DNA of 64,000 bases, from positions 186,001 through 250,000 of the forward strand of contig JAHEMJ010000014.1 of NCBI GenBank assembly GCA_024643725.1, in the 5' to 3' direction. Shown piece by piece: positions 53,615 to 63,764 of the stretch. The first letter of the stretch is position 1; every line of letters starts with the position of its first letter. A model generated the notes under the pieces. That model was not told where the DNA came from and made no database searches. It saw nothing but the letters and a program-made list of their open reading frames with translations. A program made the translations under genes and the position numbers. Origin of the DNA: Crocinitomicaceae bacterium (GTDB taxonomy: Bacteria > Bacteroidota > Bacteroidia > Flavobacteriales_D > Crocinitomicaceae).

Positions 53615-54816
53615 TTAACACCCCGTTTTACATAGCAAAAAGGTATTTGTGGTCTAAGGGAAAGCGGAATATCGTCACCCTGATCAGCCGAATTTCTCTT
53701 TTTGGCGTCATGATTATTACTGCAGCGCTCGTTGTGCTGCTTTCAGCATTCAATGGTATTGAAAAAATGATTGAACAACTCTATAGTGAGTTTGACCCTC
53801 AAATCACGATTCAACACGCTCAACGCAAAACCTTTTTTGAAAACGAAATCAATTTTTCTGACTTAAGATCGACGCCGGGAATTCAACATGTTTCAAAACA
53901 AGTGGAAGAAATAGTTGTGTTGCGACATGAACAAAAATGGATTAACGCGACACTTTATGGGGTGGAGAAAAATTACTTGAAAGATTGTCACTTATCCAAA
54001 CACCTCATAAATGGATATGGCGCATCTGATTTTCAGGATGGTCATTTTGCGTATTTAGGAGCTGATTTAATGCAAAACCTCAAAATGGCTTTGGGTCCTA
54101 CTGAAAAAGAACAAGTTGTACTTTATGCCCCAAAACGCAACGTAAAAATCCGTTTAGGAAAAGCGCCGTTTCATTCAGCCCGCATTCCGATTGATGGCGC
54201 AATGAACTTCAATCAAGAGGTGAATGCAGGAGCGCTGATTTGGGATCTTTCTTCCGCAGAAAACCTGTTGGGATACGATCATGAAATAAGTAAAATATAC
54301 CTTTCATTAAAACCGGGATTCAACGCACAAGAAGTCAAGGAAATCCTTCAAAACAAACTTGGGAAAAATCAATTTTCCGTGAAAACAAATGTGGAAAAAA
54401 ATGAATTAATCTTTCGAACGAGCAAGTCAGAACGATTAGTCGTTTTCATTATTCTCTTATTTGTTTTTGTCTTGGCCGCTTTTAACTTGGTGGCCTCACT
54501 GACCATGTTGTATGTGGAAAAGAAAGAGAGTGTCGATTTGTTGAGCGCAATCGGGATGAGCAAAAAAGACGTATTTAACATCTTCTTTTACGAAGGATTA
54601 TTAATTTCCGGATGGGGAATTTTACTCGGTTTAATATTGGGTTACGGGGTTGGACTGCTTCAGTTAAACGTTGGTTTATTGCGTATTCCTGGTGCAAATA
54701 TCCCCTTCCCAATTGTTTTCACTTGGTTCGATTTATTTTCCATCACACTTACGGTTTCCGCCCTAAGTTTTTTGTTTTCTTATTTTCCAGTGCGAATTTT
54801 AATGAAAAGCAGATAA
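53611..54816 (+). CDS. ABC transporter permease, LolC/FtsX-like
   Basis: A 401-residue MacB/FtsX-type permease. One membrane helix lies at about residues 22-44, then a large periplasmic domain, then three helices at about 272-295, 325-350 and 368-392, the classic four-helix pattern. The GTG start overlaps the rbfA stop. LolC/LolE homologues release lipoproteins from the inner membrane to LolA; no ATPase partner is adjacent, so the lipoprotein role is inference from fold and from the usual Bacteroidota neighbourhood. Confidence 0.85.
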   Translation: MINTPFYIAKRYLWSKGKRNIVTLISRISLFGVMIITAALVVLLSAFNGIEKMIEQLYSEFDPQITIQHAQRKTFFENEINFSDLRSTPGIQHVSKQVEEIVVLRHEQKWINATLYGVEKNYLKDCHLSKHLINGYGASDFQDGHFAYLGADLMQNLKMALGPTEKEQVVLYAPKRNVKIRLGKAPFHSARIPIDGAMNFNQEVNAGALIWDLSSAENLLGYDHEISKIYLSLKPGFNAQEVKEILQNKLGKNQFSVKTNVEKNELIFRTSKSERLVVFIILLFVFVLAAFNLVASLTMLYVEKKESVDLLSAIGMSKKDVFNIFFYEGLLISGWGILLGLILGYGVGLLQLNVGLLRIPGANIPFPIVFTWFDLFSITLTVSALSFLFSYFPVRILMKSR

Positions 54817-54852
54817 AACAATTATAAGAAGTATACTCGGAATTTCAAATAA

Positions 54853-56394
<1,542 letters not shown>

Positions 56395-56405
56395 TTTATT
56401 GACAC

Positions 56406-56684
56406 ATGAAATTAGAAATCATCACACCAGAAGCAAGTCTTTTCAAAGGAGAGGCAACAAGTGTAACTCTTCCAGGGTTAGATGGCGTTTTTCAAGTGTT
56501 GAATAACCACGCACCAATCATTTCCTCCTTGAAAGGCGGCGAAGTCATCTTTGACTTGGATGGAAATGCTGCAGAAGCTGAAATGAGCGATAAATTAGTT
56601 CAATCAGGATCAAAAGTGAGCGTTACGATCAAAGGTGGTGTGGCAGAATTAAACAATAATCGCCTTATTATTCTTGCTGAATAA
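56406..56684 (+). CDS. atpC: ATP synthase F1 epsilon subunit
   Basis: A 92-residue protein equal to the N-terminal beta-sandwich of epsilon (MKLEIITPEASLFKGEA, LPGLDGVFQVLNNHAPI). The C-terminal two-helix inhibitory arm of the E. coli protein is missing, as is usual in Bacteroidota. It begins 11 bases after atpD and is followed by a terminator. Confidence 0.93.
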   Translation: MKLEIITPEASLFKGEATSVTLPGLDGVFQVLNNHAPIISSLKGGEVIFDLDGNAAEAEMSDKLVQSGSKVSVTIKGGVAELNNNRLIILAE

Positions 56685-56702
56685 CAAGGTGTAAACGAAT
56701 GT

Positions 56703-56738
56703 AAAAAGGGATTTGGTTAACCAGTCCCTTTTTTTTTG
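56703..56738 (+). terminator. Intrinsic terminator of atpDC
   Basis: Stem AAGGGA-TTTGG / CCAG-TCCCTT with one bulge around TTAA, then nine T. Confidence 0.82.
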
Positions 56739-56784
56739 ATAAAACGTTTGTGCAAATTTGTATGGACAAGACAAGATTCTTTGA

Positions 56785-56794
56785 TTAACTTCGT
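56785..56794 (+). promoter_or_regulatory. Variant promoter-like 10-mer TTAACTTCGT before uppS
   Basis: Contains TAACTTCG, one base off TAnnTTTG, eight bases before the uppS ATG. The identical 10-mer precedes the first OmpH/Skp gene. Confidence 0.35.
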
Positions 56795-56802
56795 TAAGGA
56801 AG

Positions 56803-57561
56803 ATGGAAATGACAAGTGAATTAACCCAATTAGAACAAAACAACATCCCAAAGCATGTCGCTTTTATTATGGATGGGAATGGACGATGGGCCAAAAAACA
56901 AGGACAACATCGATTGTTCGGTCATGCCGCTGGAGTAGAGTCTGTAAAAGAAATCATAAAGACGGCACGAGAAATAGGAATAGAATACCTAACAATGTAT
57001 GCCTTTTCCACGGAAAACTGGAATAGACCACCAGAGGAAGTTATGGGATTGATGGATTTGCTCGTACAAGCCATAACGAATGAAACGGATGAAATGCACA
57101 AAAACGGCGTGCGCCTTCTTACCATTGGAGATATTTCCGCTTTGCCAGAGTCTTGCATTATTTCCCTGAATAATGCCATTGCTAAAACAGCGAACAATAC
57201 CGATTTAACATTGGTTCTAGCGTTAAACTATAGTGCTAGATGGGAAATAACAAATGCTTGTCAAATGTTGGCAGAAAAGGTAAAATCTGGACAACTTTTA
57301 TCCCAAGAAATCACCGAGTCATCGATTAGTGATGTGCTCAACACGGCGGGTATTCCAGACCCTGAATTGCTCATCAGAACAAGTGGTGAATGCCGCATTA
57401 GTAACTTTTTGCTTTGGCAATTGTCTTATACAGAGTTATACTTTACGCCGGTGCATTGGCCAGATTTCAGAAGAGAAGAGTTTTTGAAGGCCTTAACCTC
57501 GTACCAGCAACGTGAAAGACGGTTTGGAATGACCTCTGAACAATTAAACGAAACTAAATGA
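56803..57561 (+). CDS. uppS: Undecaprenyl diphosphate synthase
   Basis: A 252-residue cis-prenyltransferase that makes the C55 carrier for peptidoglycan and surface polysaccharides. The catalytic loop FIMDGNGRWAKKQG is at about residue 22, with TMYAFSTENW near residue 66 and RTSGECRISNFLLWQ near residue 193. The canonical third segment is RTSGExRLSNFLLWQ, so it is intact. Its stop overlaps the bamA start (ATGA). A second in-frame Met (MTSEL) two codons downstream could also start it. Confidence 0.95.
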   Translation: MEMTSELTQLEQNNIPKHVAFIMDGNGRWAKKQGQHRLFGHAAGVESVKEIIKTAREIGIEYLTMYAFSTENWNRPPEEVMGLMDLLVQAITNETDEMHKNGVRLLTIGDISALPESCIISLNNAIAKTANNTDLTLVLALNYSARWEITNACQMLAEKVKSGQLLSQEITESSISDVLNTAGIPDPELLIRTSGECRISNFLLWQLSYTELYFTPVHWPDFRREEFLKALTSYQQRERRFGMTSEQLNETK

Positions 57562-60113
57562 AATACTTAGTTATTTTCTTACTACTCTCTTTTGCTTCAT
57601 TTAGCCAGAATGGACCAACAACGCTGGGTGGCTTGGACTTTGATTATTCTGCTCCAAAAGAGTATGAGATTGGTCCAGTTCGTGTCATTGGTGCTGATAA
57701 TTATGATCACCAGGGAATTAAAATGATTGCAGGATTACGCCAAGGTCAAATGATCACCTTGCCAAGTCAGCAAATCAATAAAGCCATTCAAAATTTATGG
57801 AGCGAAGGATTGTTTTCGAATATTTCCATTTACGCTGAAAAAGAAATAGCTGGGGTTGTTTATTTGGTCATCGAGTTAGTTCCACGCCCAAAGTTATCGA
57901 AGTTCAAATTTGAAGGCATTACGAAACGAGAAGCGGATAAAGTACGAGAGGAAATCTCACTCTACGCAGGAAAAACGATCACAGAAAACCTGTTATTCCA
58001 AACAAAAAGTAAAATCCGTGGGTATTTTCGCGAGAAAGGATTTTACCATGCCAACGTGAACATTCGTCGCATGAAAGACACCTTGATCAACGACTCTGAA
58101 ATCTTTTTAATTAACATCGACAAAGGTCCAAAAATTGGAATCAAGGAGATAGAAATCGTTGGGAGCACAGAAGTGCCTTTATGGAAATTGAAAATGGCCA
58201 TGAAGGACACAAAAGAAAAAGGAATTGTTCGTGTCTTTAAGCGCTCTAAATTTACCGAATCAAGTTATCAAACCGATAAGACAGCGTTGCTAGCGAAATT
58301 CAATAAAGTAGGTTTACGAGACGCGCAAATTATCCACGACACCGTTTATTTGTTGGATGAAAAAAACTTGAAAATCGAGATTCGAATCAATGAAGGGGAA
58401 AAATATTATTTCGGAGACATTGAATGGATAGGCAACACCAAATACCGCTCGAGTTTTCTGGACACCGTTTTAGGAATTCACAAAGGAGACCTTTATAACA
58501 AAGAATTATTCACTCAGCGCTTGTTTGGAGGTCCGGACGGAAGAGACATTTCCGCACTGTATATGAATAAAGGATACCTGTTCTTTCAGGTAATTCCTGT
58601 TGAAACGAATGTGACTAATAATTACATTAATCACCAAATTCGTATCATCGAAGGAAAAATTGCAACGAATGGAAACATTACGATTCGCGGTAATACTAAG
58701 ACAAATGATTATGTGATTCTTCGGGAGGTGCGCACCAAACCAGGGGATGTCTTTAATAAAGAAGACATCATGAGAACCCAACGTGAGCTGTCACAATTAG
58801 GCTTCTTCAATGACCAAGGTTTTCAGGTGAATCCAATGCCAAATCCAGCCAAAGGAACAGTAGACATTGAATATGTCGTCGAAGAAAAATCAAGTGATCA
58901 AATTGAATTGTCTGGTGGATACGGTGGCGCTGGACCATCAACACCTGGTAGAATTATTGGTACAGTAGGTCTTTCGTTTAATAATTTCTCGACAAAGAAC
59001 TTCTTCAAAAAAGAGGCGTGGTCGCCACTTCCTGGGGGAGACGGACAACGTTTGTCCATTCGCGCACAATCAAACGGAAGGTATTATCAAGGTTATAACT
59101 TCTCTTTTACGGAGCCATGGCTTGGGGGGAAAAAACCAAATTCCTTGTCTTTCTGGGTGAATAGAACAGCGCTTTCTACAACCGGATTCTTGCGTTCAGA
59201 CCCAAATTATACAGGGCTTTCAATCACAGGTACGGGTGTTGGTTTGGGAAGACGTAAAAGATGGCCAGATGATTACTTCACAGCGTATTACGAATTAAGT
59301 TATCAGTATTACGATGTGATGAAGGACTCTCGATTTCCTCTGTTTAATGAAGGATACGCAAATGACATTGCTTTTAAATATGTCTTGCAACGTAGTTCTG
59401 TAAGTGCCCCAATCTATCCACAAAGCGGTTCTAATTTTACGTTAACAACTAAAGCGACGCTTCCATATTCGTATTTCACGAAAGACGTAGACTATGCCTC
59501 CATGACGGATCGCGAGCGTTTTTTATTCTTGGAATATTACTCATTCAAATTCACAGGCGAATGGTTCTTGCCATTAACCGCGGATAAAAAATTAGTGTTA
59601 ATGCCTCGTTTTGGATTTGGATACATTGGTATGTACAATAAATCAAAAGGATTAACGCCATTCGATCGTTACTCGATGGGTGGAAGTGGACTTTCTGGGG
59701 TAAATCAATTGGGTGGACGTCAAATTATTGCGTTAAGAGGTTACGATGACCAAAGTATATCTGCGAATGGTGGAGATCCAATCATTGCGAAATATACCCT
59801 TGAGTTGCGCTATCCAATCTCATTGAACCCTCAAGCAACATTTTATGCGTTGAGCTTTTTAGAAGCTGGAAACACCTATCCTACGTTCGATAAATTCAAT
59901 CCATTCAATGTGAAGCGCGCGGCGGGTGTAGGAATTCGTGTGTTTTTACCAATGTTTGGAATGTTAGGACTCGATTATGGTTTTGGATTTGATAAACTAG
60001 ATAGTTGGTCAAGCGCATCCGGTTCATCCTCGGGTTCTGATGCATCCATCGCGAAAAAAGGGTTCTATCCTAAATTAAGTTTCACCATCGGTATGAACTT
60101 GGGAGAATTATAG
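57558..60113 (+). CDS. bamA: Outer membrane protein assembly factor BamA
   Basis: An 851-residue Omp85 protein that inserts beta-barrels into the outer membrane. A signal peptide covers residues 1-16, POTRA repeats run to about residue 440 (for example PVRVIGADNYD, KIGIKEIEIVGSTEV, NGNITIRGNTKTNDYVI), and a 16-stranded barrel follows with GGYGGAGPSTPGRIIGTVGL and the conserved GGxxxLRGY-like segment GGRQIIALRGYDD near residue 715. It ends in a barrel-type C-terminus. Coupled to uppS and followed by two chaperone genes. Confidence 0.95.
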   Translation: MKYLVIFLLLSFASFSQNGPTTLGGLDFDYSAPKEYEIGPVRVIGADNYDHQGIKMIAGLRQGQMITLPSQQINKAIQNLWSEGLFSNISIYAEKEIAGVVYLVIELVPRPKLSKFKFEGITKREADKVREEISLYAGKTITENLLFQTKSKIRGYFREKGFYHANVNIRRMKDTLINDSEIFLINIDKGPKIGIKEIEIVGSTEVPLWKLKMAMKDTKEKGIVRVFKRSKFTESSYQTDKTALLAKFNKVGLRDAQIIHDTVYLLDEKNLKIEIRINEGEKYYFGDIEWIGNTKYRSSFLDTVLGIHKGDLYNKELFTQRLFGGPDGRDISALYMNKGYLFFQVIPVETNVTNNYINHQIRIIEGKIATNGNITIRGNTKTNDYVILREVRTKPGDVFNKEDIMRTQRELSQLGFFNDQGFQVNPMPNPAKGTVDIEYVVEEKSSDQIELSGGYGGAGPSTPGRIIGTVGLSFNNFSTKNFFKKEAWSPLPGGDGQRLSIRAQSNGRYYQGYNFSFTEPWLGGKKPNSLSFWVNRTALSTTGFLRSDPNYTGLSITGTGVGLGRRKRWPDDYFTAYYELSYQYYDVMKDSRFPLFNEGYANDIAFKYVLQRSSVSAPIYPQSGSNFTLTTKATLPYSYFTKDVDYASMTDRERFLFLEYYSFKFTGEWFLPLTADKKLVLMPRFGFGYIGMYNKSKGLTPFDRYSMGGSGLSGVNQLGGRQIIALRGYDDQSISANGGDPIIAKYTLELRYPISLNPQATFYALSFLEAGNTYPTFDKFNPFNVKRAAGVGIRVFLPMFGMLGLDYGFGFDKLDSWSSASGSSSGSDASIAKKGFYPKLSFTIGMNLGEL

Positions 60114-60130
60114 ATTATTATAATAAATGT

Positions 60131-60140
60131 TTAACTTCGT
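60131..60140 (+). promoter_or_regulatory. Variant promoter-like 10-mer TTAACTTCGT before the first skp gene
   Basis: Identical to the 10-mer upstream of uppS, here 24 bases before the ATG in the 51-base gap after bamA. Confidence 0.35.
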
Positions 60141-60164
60141 CGTTCTTTAGAAACAATTTTTTTT

Positions 60165-60677
60165 ATGGCAAAGTATTGTTTTCTTTTCATCTTGTTTTTT
60201 GGCATGCGATTTGCCAATGCACAGACCTATGCATTTATTGATTCAGATTACATTTTAAAAAATGTTCCTGAGTACGTAGAAGCAAAAGAACGCTTAGATA
60301 AAATGGCGGAGCGTTGGACGAAGGAAATTGAAGATCGATACGAAGTGATTAAAACAAAAAAATCAAACTTCGAACGAGAAGAAGTGCTTCTTCCAAAAGA
60401 GGAAAGAGAAAAACGCAAACTGGAAATAGAAAAATTGGAAAAAGATGCCATTGATCTTCAAACACAACATTTTGGATCTGAAGGTGATTATTTTCAAAAG
60501 CGTCAGGAGCTTGTGAAACCGATTCAAGATAGGGTCTTCACAGCCATGAAAAAAGTAGCAAAACGAGAGGGGTATTCTTTCGTTTTTGATAAGGCAAACC
60601 AAAGCAATTTGGTATATGCAGAGAAGGAATTCGACATGAGTGATTCTGTTCTCGAAGAAATGGGTATAACAAAGTAA
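60165..60677 (+). CDS. OmpH/Skp-family periplasmic chaperone (first copy)
   Basis: A 170-residue exported protein. A signal peptide covers residues 1-19, followed by the OmpH core starting AFIDSDYILKNVPEY, a long charged coiled-coil hairpin (about residues 40-110), and a return strand with YSFVFDKANQ. Skp trimers hold unfolded outer-membrane proteins on the way to BamA. It lies between bamA and a second copy of the same family 12 bases downstream. Confidence 0.9.
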   Translation: MAKYCFLFILFFGMRFANAQTYAFIDSDYILKNVPEYVEAKERLDKMAERWTKEIEDRYEVIKTKKSNFEREEVLLPKEEREKRKLEIEKLEKDAIDLQTQHFGSEGDYFQKRQELVKPIQDRVFTAMKKVAKREGYSFVFDKANQSNLVYAEKEFDMSDSVLEEMGITK

Positions 60678-60689
60678 CATAAACAAAGA

Positions 60690-61211
60690 ATGAAAAAGTT
60701 ATTATTAGGATTGGTTTTATTTATCGGATTTGGAGCTGCGGCTCAATCAAAAGTAGCACACGTAGATTCTCAAAAATTATTGGACACGATGCCTTCTCGT
60801 AAAGCGGCAATGGCGCAATTGGAGGAAATTCAAAAATCAGGCTTTGCTGAATTAGAAGAGATGCAAAAGTCTTTTGAATCAGCGTATAAAATTTTTATTG
60901 AAAAAGACAAGGCTGGAGAAATGCCACCGATGATAAAAGAGAATGAGCAAAATAAATTGATGCGTATGCAACAGAATTTGGAAACGCGTCAAACAGAACT
61001 GGAGCAGGAATTGAAATCATACAGCGAACAATTGAACCAACCTATTTTAGATCGAGTTCAAAAAGCCATCGAATTGGTTGCTGAACGTAAAAAATTGAGT
61101 TACGTATTAGACCAATCATCCATGACTATGTATTACAAAGGTGGAATGGACATTACAAATGAAGTGATTACGGAACTATTAATTTTGGACGCTGCGGCAT
61201 CTAAAAAATAA
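60690..61211 (+). CDS. OmpH/Skp-family periplasmic chaperone (second copy)
   Basis: A 173-residue relative of the preceding protein. Signal peptide residues 1-18, core start AHVDSQKLLDTMPSRKAAM, coiled-coil arms to about residue 120, and return strand LSYVLDQSSMTMYYKGG. The two copies share the fold and layout but are clearly diverged. Bacteroidota commonly carry tandem OmpH genes after bamA; whether they form mixed trimers is unknown. A terminator follows 20 bases after the stop. Confidence 0.9.
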   Translation: MKKLLLGLVLFIGFGAAAQSKVAHVDSQKLLDTMPSRKAAMAQLEEIQKSGFAELEEMQKSFESAYKIFIEKDKAGEMPPMIKENEQNKLMRMQQNLETRQTELEQELKSYSEQLNQPILDRVQKAIELVAERKKLSYVLDQSSMTMYYKGGMDITNEVITELLILDAAASKK

Positions 61212-61231
61212 GACCATCATCAAAATACAAG

Positions 61232-61258
61232 AAGGCAATCCTAGTGATTGCCTTTTTT
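61232..61258 (+). terminator. Intrinsic terminator after the second skp gene
   Basis: Stem AAGGCAATC / GATTGCCTT, loop CTAGT, then T residues. It ends just upstream of the murI promoter element. Confidence 0.88.
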
Positions 61259-61261
61259 GTT

Positions 61262-61269
61262 TAGTTTTG
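61262..61269 (+). promoter_or_regulatory. -7 promoter element TAGTTTTG, probable leaderless start of murI
   Basis: Perfect TAnnTTTG match that ends four bases before the murI ATG. The upstream box would fall inside the preceding terminator hairpin. Confidence 0.55.
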
Positions 61270-61273
61270 AACC

Positions 61274-62098
61274 ATGAATAAATATGCGCCCATAGGTATT
61301 TTTGATTCCGGCTACGGTGGACTTACCGTCTTTCAGGAAGTTCAAAAGGCGCTTCCGGAATACGATTACATTTATTTAGGAGACAATGCCCGCGCTCCTT
61401 ATGGAAACCGATCCTTTGATGTCGTTTATGAATTTACTTTGGAAGCAGTCAAATTTTTGTTTGATCAAGGCTGCCCGTTAGTAATTCTTGCCTGCAACAC
61501 AGCCTCTGCTAAAGCATTGCGAACAATTCAGCAACAGGATCTTCCAAACATTGATCCTAATAAAAGGGTCCTCGGCGTAATCCGACCAAGCACCGAAGAA
61601 ATCGGTGCGCTCAGTCAAACGCGACATGTGGGTGTGTTGGGTACAACGGGCACGATTCAAAGCGAATCTTACCTCATAGAATTAAAAAAGTTTGCGCCTG
61701 ATGTACAGGTATCCCAGCATGCATGCCCAATGTGGGTGCCGTTGATTGAGAATGAGAAATATGATCATTCAGCGGGAATTCAGTTTATCGAAGAAGATGT
61801 TCGCGCGCTGTTGGAAAAAGATGCGCTTATAGACACGATAATCTTAGCTTGTACACATTACCCAGTAATTAAGGATAAAATTCAGGAAATCGCAGGAAAA
61901 CACATTCAAGTAGTGTCTCAGGGTCCAATAGTTGCTGATAAATTAGGTCAATACCTTGTAGCGCATCCAGAAATGGAAGGGAAACTAACTAAAAATGCCT
62001 CCCAAGTGTTTTACAGTTCAGAGTCTGAAATTGTATTCAATGAGAAAGCAGCGCGTTTTCTTGGTTATCCAGTGGCAGCAAAGCATCACAGTTTTTAA
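61274..62098 (+). CDS. murI: Glutamate racemase
   Basis: A 274-residue enzyme providing D-glutamate for peptidoglycan. The two catalytic Cys motifs are LACNTASAKA (about residue 75) and LACTHYPVI (about residue 193), and the N-terminus IGIFDSGYGGLTV is diagnostic. Length is normal. It follows the bamA-skp genes but has its own promoter after a terminator. It overlaps the convergent DUF4296 gene by four bases. Confidence 0.96.
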   Translation: MNKYAPIGIFDSGYGGLTVFQEVQKALPEYDYIYLGDNARAPYGNRSFDVVYEFTLEAVKFLFDQGCPLVILACNTASAKALRTIQQQDLPNIDPNKRVLGVIRPSTEEIGALSQTRHVGVLGTTGTIQSESYLIELKKFAPDVQVSQHACPMWVPLIENEKYDHSAGIQFIEEDVRALLEKDALIDTIILACTHYPVIKDKIQEIAGKHIQVVSQGPIVADKLGQYLVAHPEMEGKLTKNASQVFYSSESEIVFNEKAARFLGYPVAAKHHSF

Positions 62099-62424
62099 GG
62101 GATTTCTCGACTTAATCGGTCCATTATACGCGTATTAAGCGCTTTGAATTCCTCCGGATGACTTGCAAAATAACGATAGCTTGTTTGAAATTGCTTTGTT
62201 GAAACACCATGCTTTTTCAACACTTTGTTGACGGATTCGTCCAATGCATCCTTATAAACACCAGGCACACCATATTTACTTTGGTAATGACTTTCTAATA
62301 ACAAGACATCCTCCAAAATCACGCTCATTTTATCTGCATCGATGAGTCCAGCAGGTTTTTCTGACGAAATGTTTCCACAAGCGGCAGCGAAAAGCGTAAG
62401 TAAAAACGGTAGAATGAATTTCAT
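62095..62424 (-). CDS. DUF4296-type lipoprotein
   Basis: A 109-residue protein with a lipoprotein signal (hydrophobic residues 2-14, lipobox AAAC with Cys16). The remainder is helical with MSVILEDVLLLESHYQSKYG and FQTSYRYFASHPEEF, the pattern of DUF4296, a Bacteroidota family of unknown function. Its start overlaps the pyrC stop by one base, and the order glycosyltransferase, pyrC, DUF4296 is, to my recollection, conserved in the phylum. Confidence 0.82.
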   Translation of the reverse strand: MKFILPFLLTLFAAACGNISSEKPAGLIDADKMSVILEDVLLLESHYQSKYGVPGVYKDALDESVNKVLKKHGVSTKQFQTSYRYFASHPEEFKALNTRIMDRLSREIP

Positions 62425-63764
62425 TAAGCTAAGTTGAATAGGAGTCGATCACCATTTTTTCCTTCTAAGATTTCTCCTTGATGATAAGCTAATCGTCCAT
62501 TGATAAACGTGCTATCTATCGCATGTTCAAATGTGTGTCCCTCAAAAGGTGACCAAGCGCATTTGGATAAACAATTTTCTTTGTAAACGCTCGTGTGACG
62601 ATTTGGGTCAACAATCACAATATCCGCATGATATCCTTCGCGCAGGAATCCACGCTCTTGGACACGGAATAGTACGGCTGGAGCATGTGCCATTTTTTCA
62701 ACCACACGTTCAATGCTAATCTTACCCTCTTTCACTTTTTCGAGCATGGCAATTAAAGCATGCTGTACTAGTGGGCCTCCGGAAGGGGCATTTAAATACG
62801 TGTTGGATTTTTCTTCAAGCGTATGAGGAGCGTGATCGGTGGCGATGACATCAATGCGATTATCTAATAATGCTTCCCATATTCCTGCCCGATCTTCGGC
62901 TGTTTTCACGGCAGGATTCCATTTGATAAAGTTTCCTTTTTCAGCATAATCTTGGTCCGAAAACCAAAGATGGTGAATGCAAGCTTCAGCAGTAATGTGC
63001 TTTTCTTCTAACGGTAATGTGTTGTCGAATAAATGCGTTTCCTTCTCTGTGGAAATATGCAAAATATGTAATCGAGAGCGGTTTTTATTCGCCAATGATA
63101 CAGCGAGAGAAGAGGATAAATAACACGCTTCTCCACTACGAATGAGCGGATGTGCTTCTACAGGAATCTTCTCTCCGTACTTTTCCTTGAATAGCGCTAA
63201 ATTCGTTCGAACAGTATGTTCGTCCTCGCAATGGGTTGCAATGAGCATAGAAACACGTGAAAACAAACTTTCTAGCACTTCTGCTTTATCAACCAACATG
63301 TTTCCGGTTGATGATCCCATGAAGATTTTTATCCCACAGACATTTTGATGATTTGTTTGAAGCACCTCTTCTAAGTTATCATTGGATGCACCCATGAAAA
63401 AGGAGTAATTGGCAAGAGAACTGTTGGATGCAATGAGGTATTTATCCTCCAATAACGCCTGTGTTAATGCATTTGGAACGGTATTCGGCATTTCCATGAA
63501 CGAGGTGATTCCACCAGCGACAGCTGCTCGAGACTCTGTGTAAATTGTTCCTTTGTGTGTGAGACCTGGTTCCCTGAAATGAACTTGATCGTCAATGCAA
63601 CCAGGCAGGACAAATTTTCCCTCTGCGCTTATTTCCTTCACGCCACTTGGTAAATCAATGGAAGAAGCGATTTTATGGATCCGTCCGTTTAACACCAACA
63701 CATCACCCACCCATTGCTTCCCTTCGTTAACAATCGTCCCTGCTTTAATTAAGTAGTTATTCAT
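62424..63764 (-). CDS. pyrC: Dihydroorotase, class I type
   Basis: A 446-residue amidohydrolase that closes carbamoyl-aspartate to dihydroorotate in pyrimidine synthesis. Active-site parts visible are VHFREPG (His62), the likely carboxylated Lys in IKIFMGSSTGNM (about residue 147), ATHCED, LHILHIST and ATDHAPHT with the catalytic Asp. The first metal ligand differs: the usual HxH reads Gln60-Val-His62. Bacteroidota homologues appear to share this. The start overlaps the upstream glycosyltransferase stop (ATGA). Confidence 0.92.
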   Translation of the reverse strand: MNNYLIKAGTIVNEGKQWVGDVLVLNGRIHKIASSIDLPSGVKEISAEGKFVLPGCIDDQVHFREPGLTHKGTIYTESRAAVAGGITSFMEMPNTVPNALTQALLEDKYLIASNSSLANYSFFMGASNDNLEEVLQTNHQNVCGIKIFMGSSTGNMLVDKAEVLESLFSRVSMLIATHCEDEHTVRTNLALFKEKYGEKIPVEAHPLIRSGEACYLSSSLAVSLANKNRSRLHILHISTEKETHLFDNTLPLEEKHITAEACIHHLWFSDQDYAEKGNFIKWNPAVKTAEDRAGIWEALLDNRIDVIATDHAPHTLEEKSNTYLNAPSGGPLVQHALIAMLEKVKEGKISIERVVEKMAHAPAVLFRVQERGFLREGYHADIVIVDPNRHTSVYKENCLSKCAWSPFEGHTFEHAIDSTFINGRLAYHQGEILEGKNGDRLLFNLA

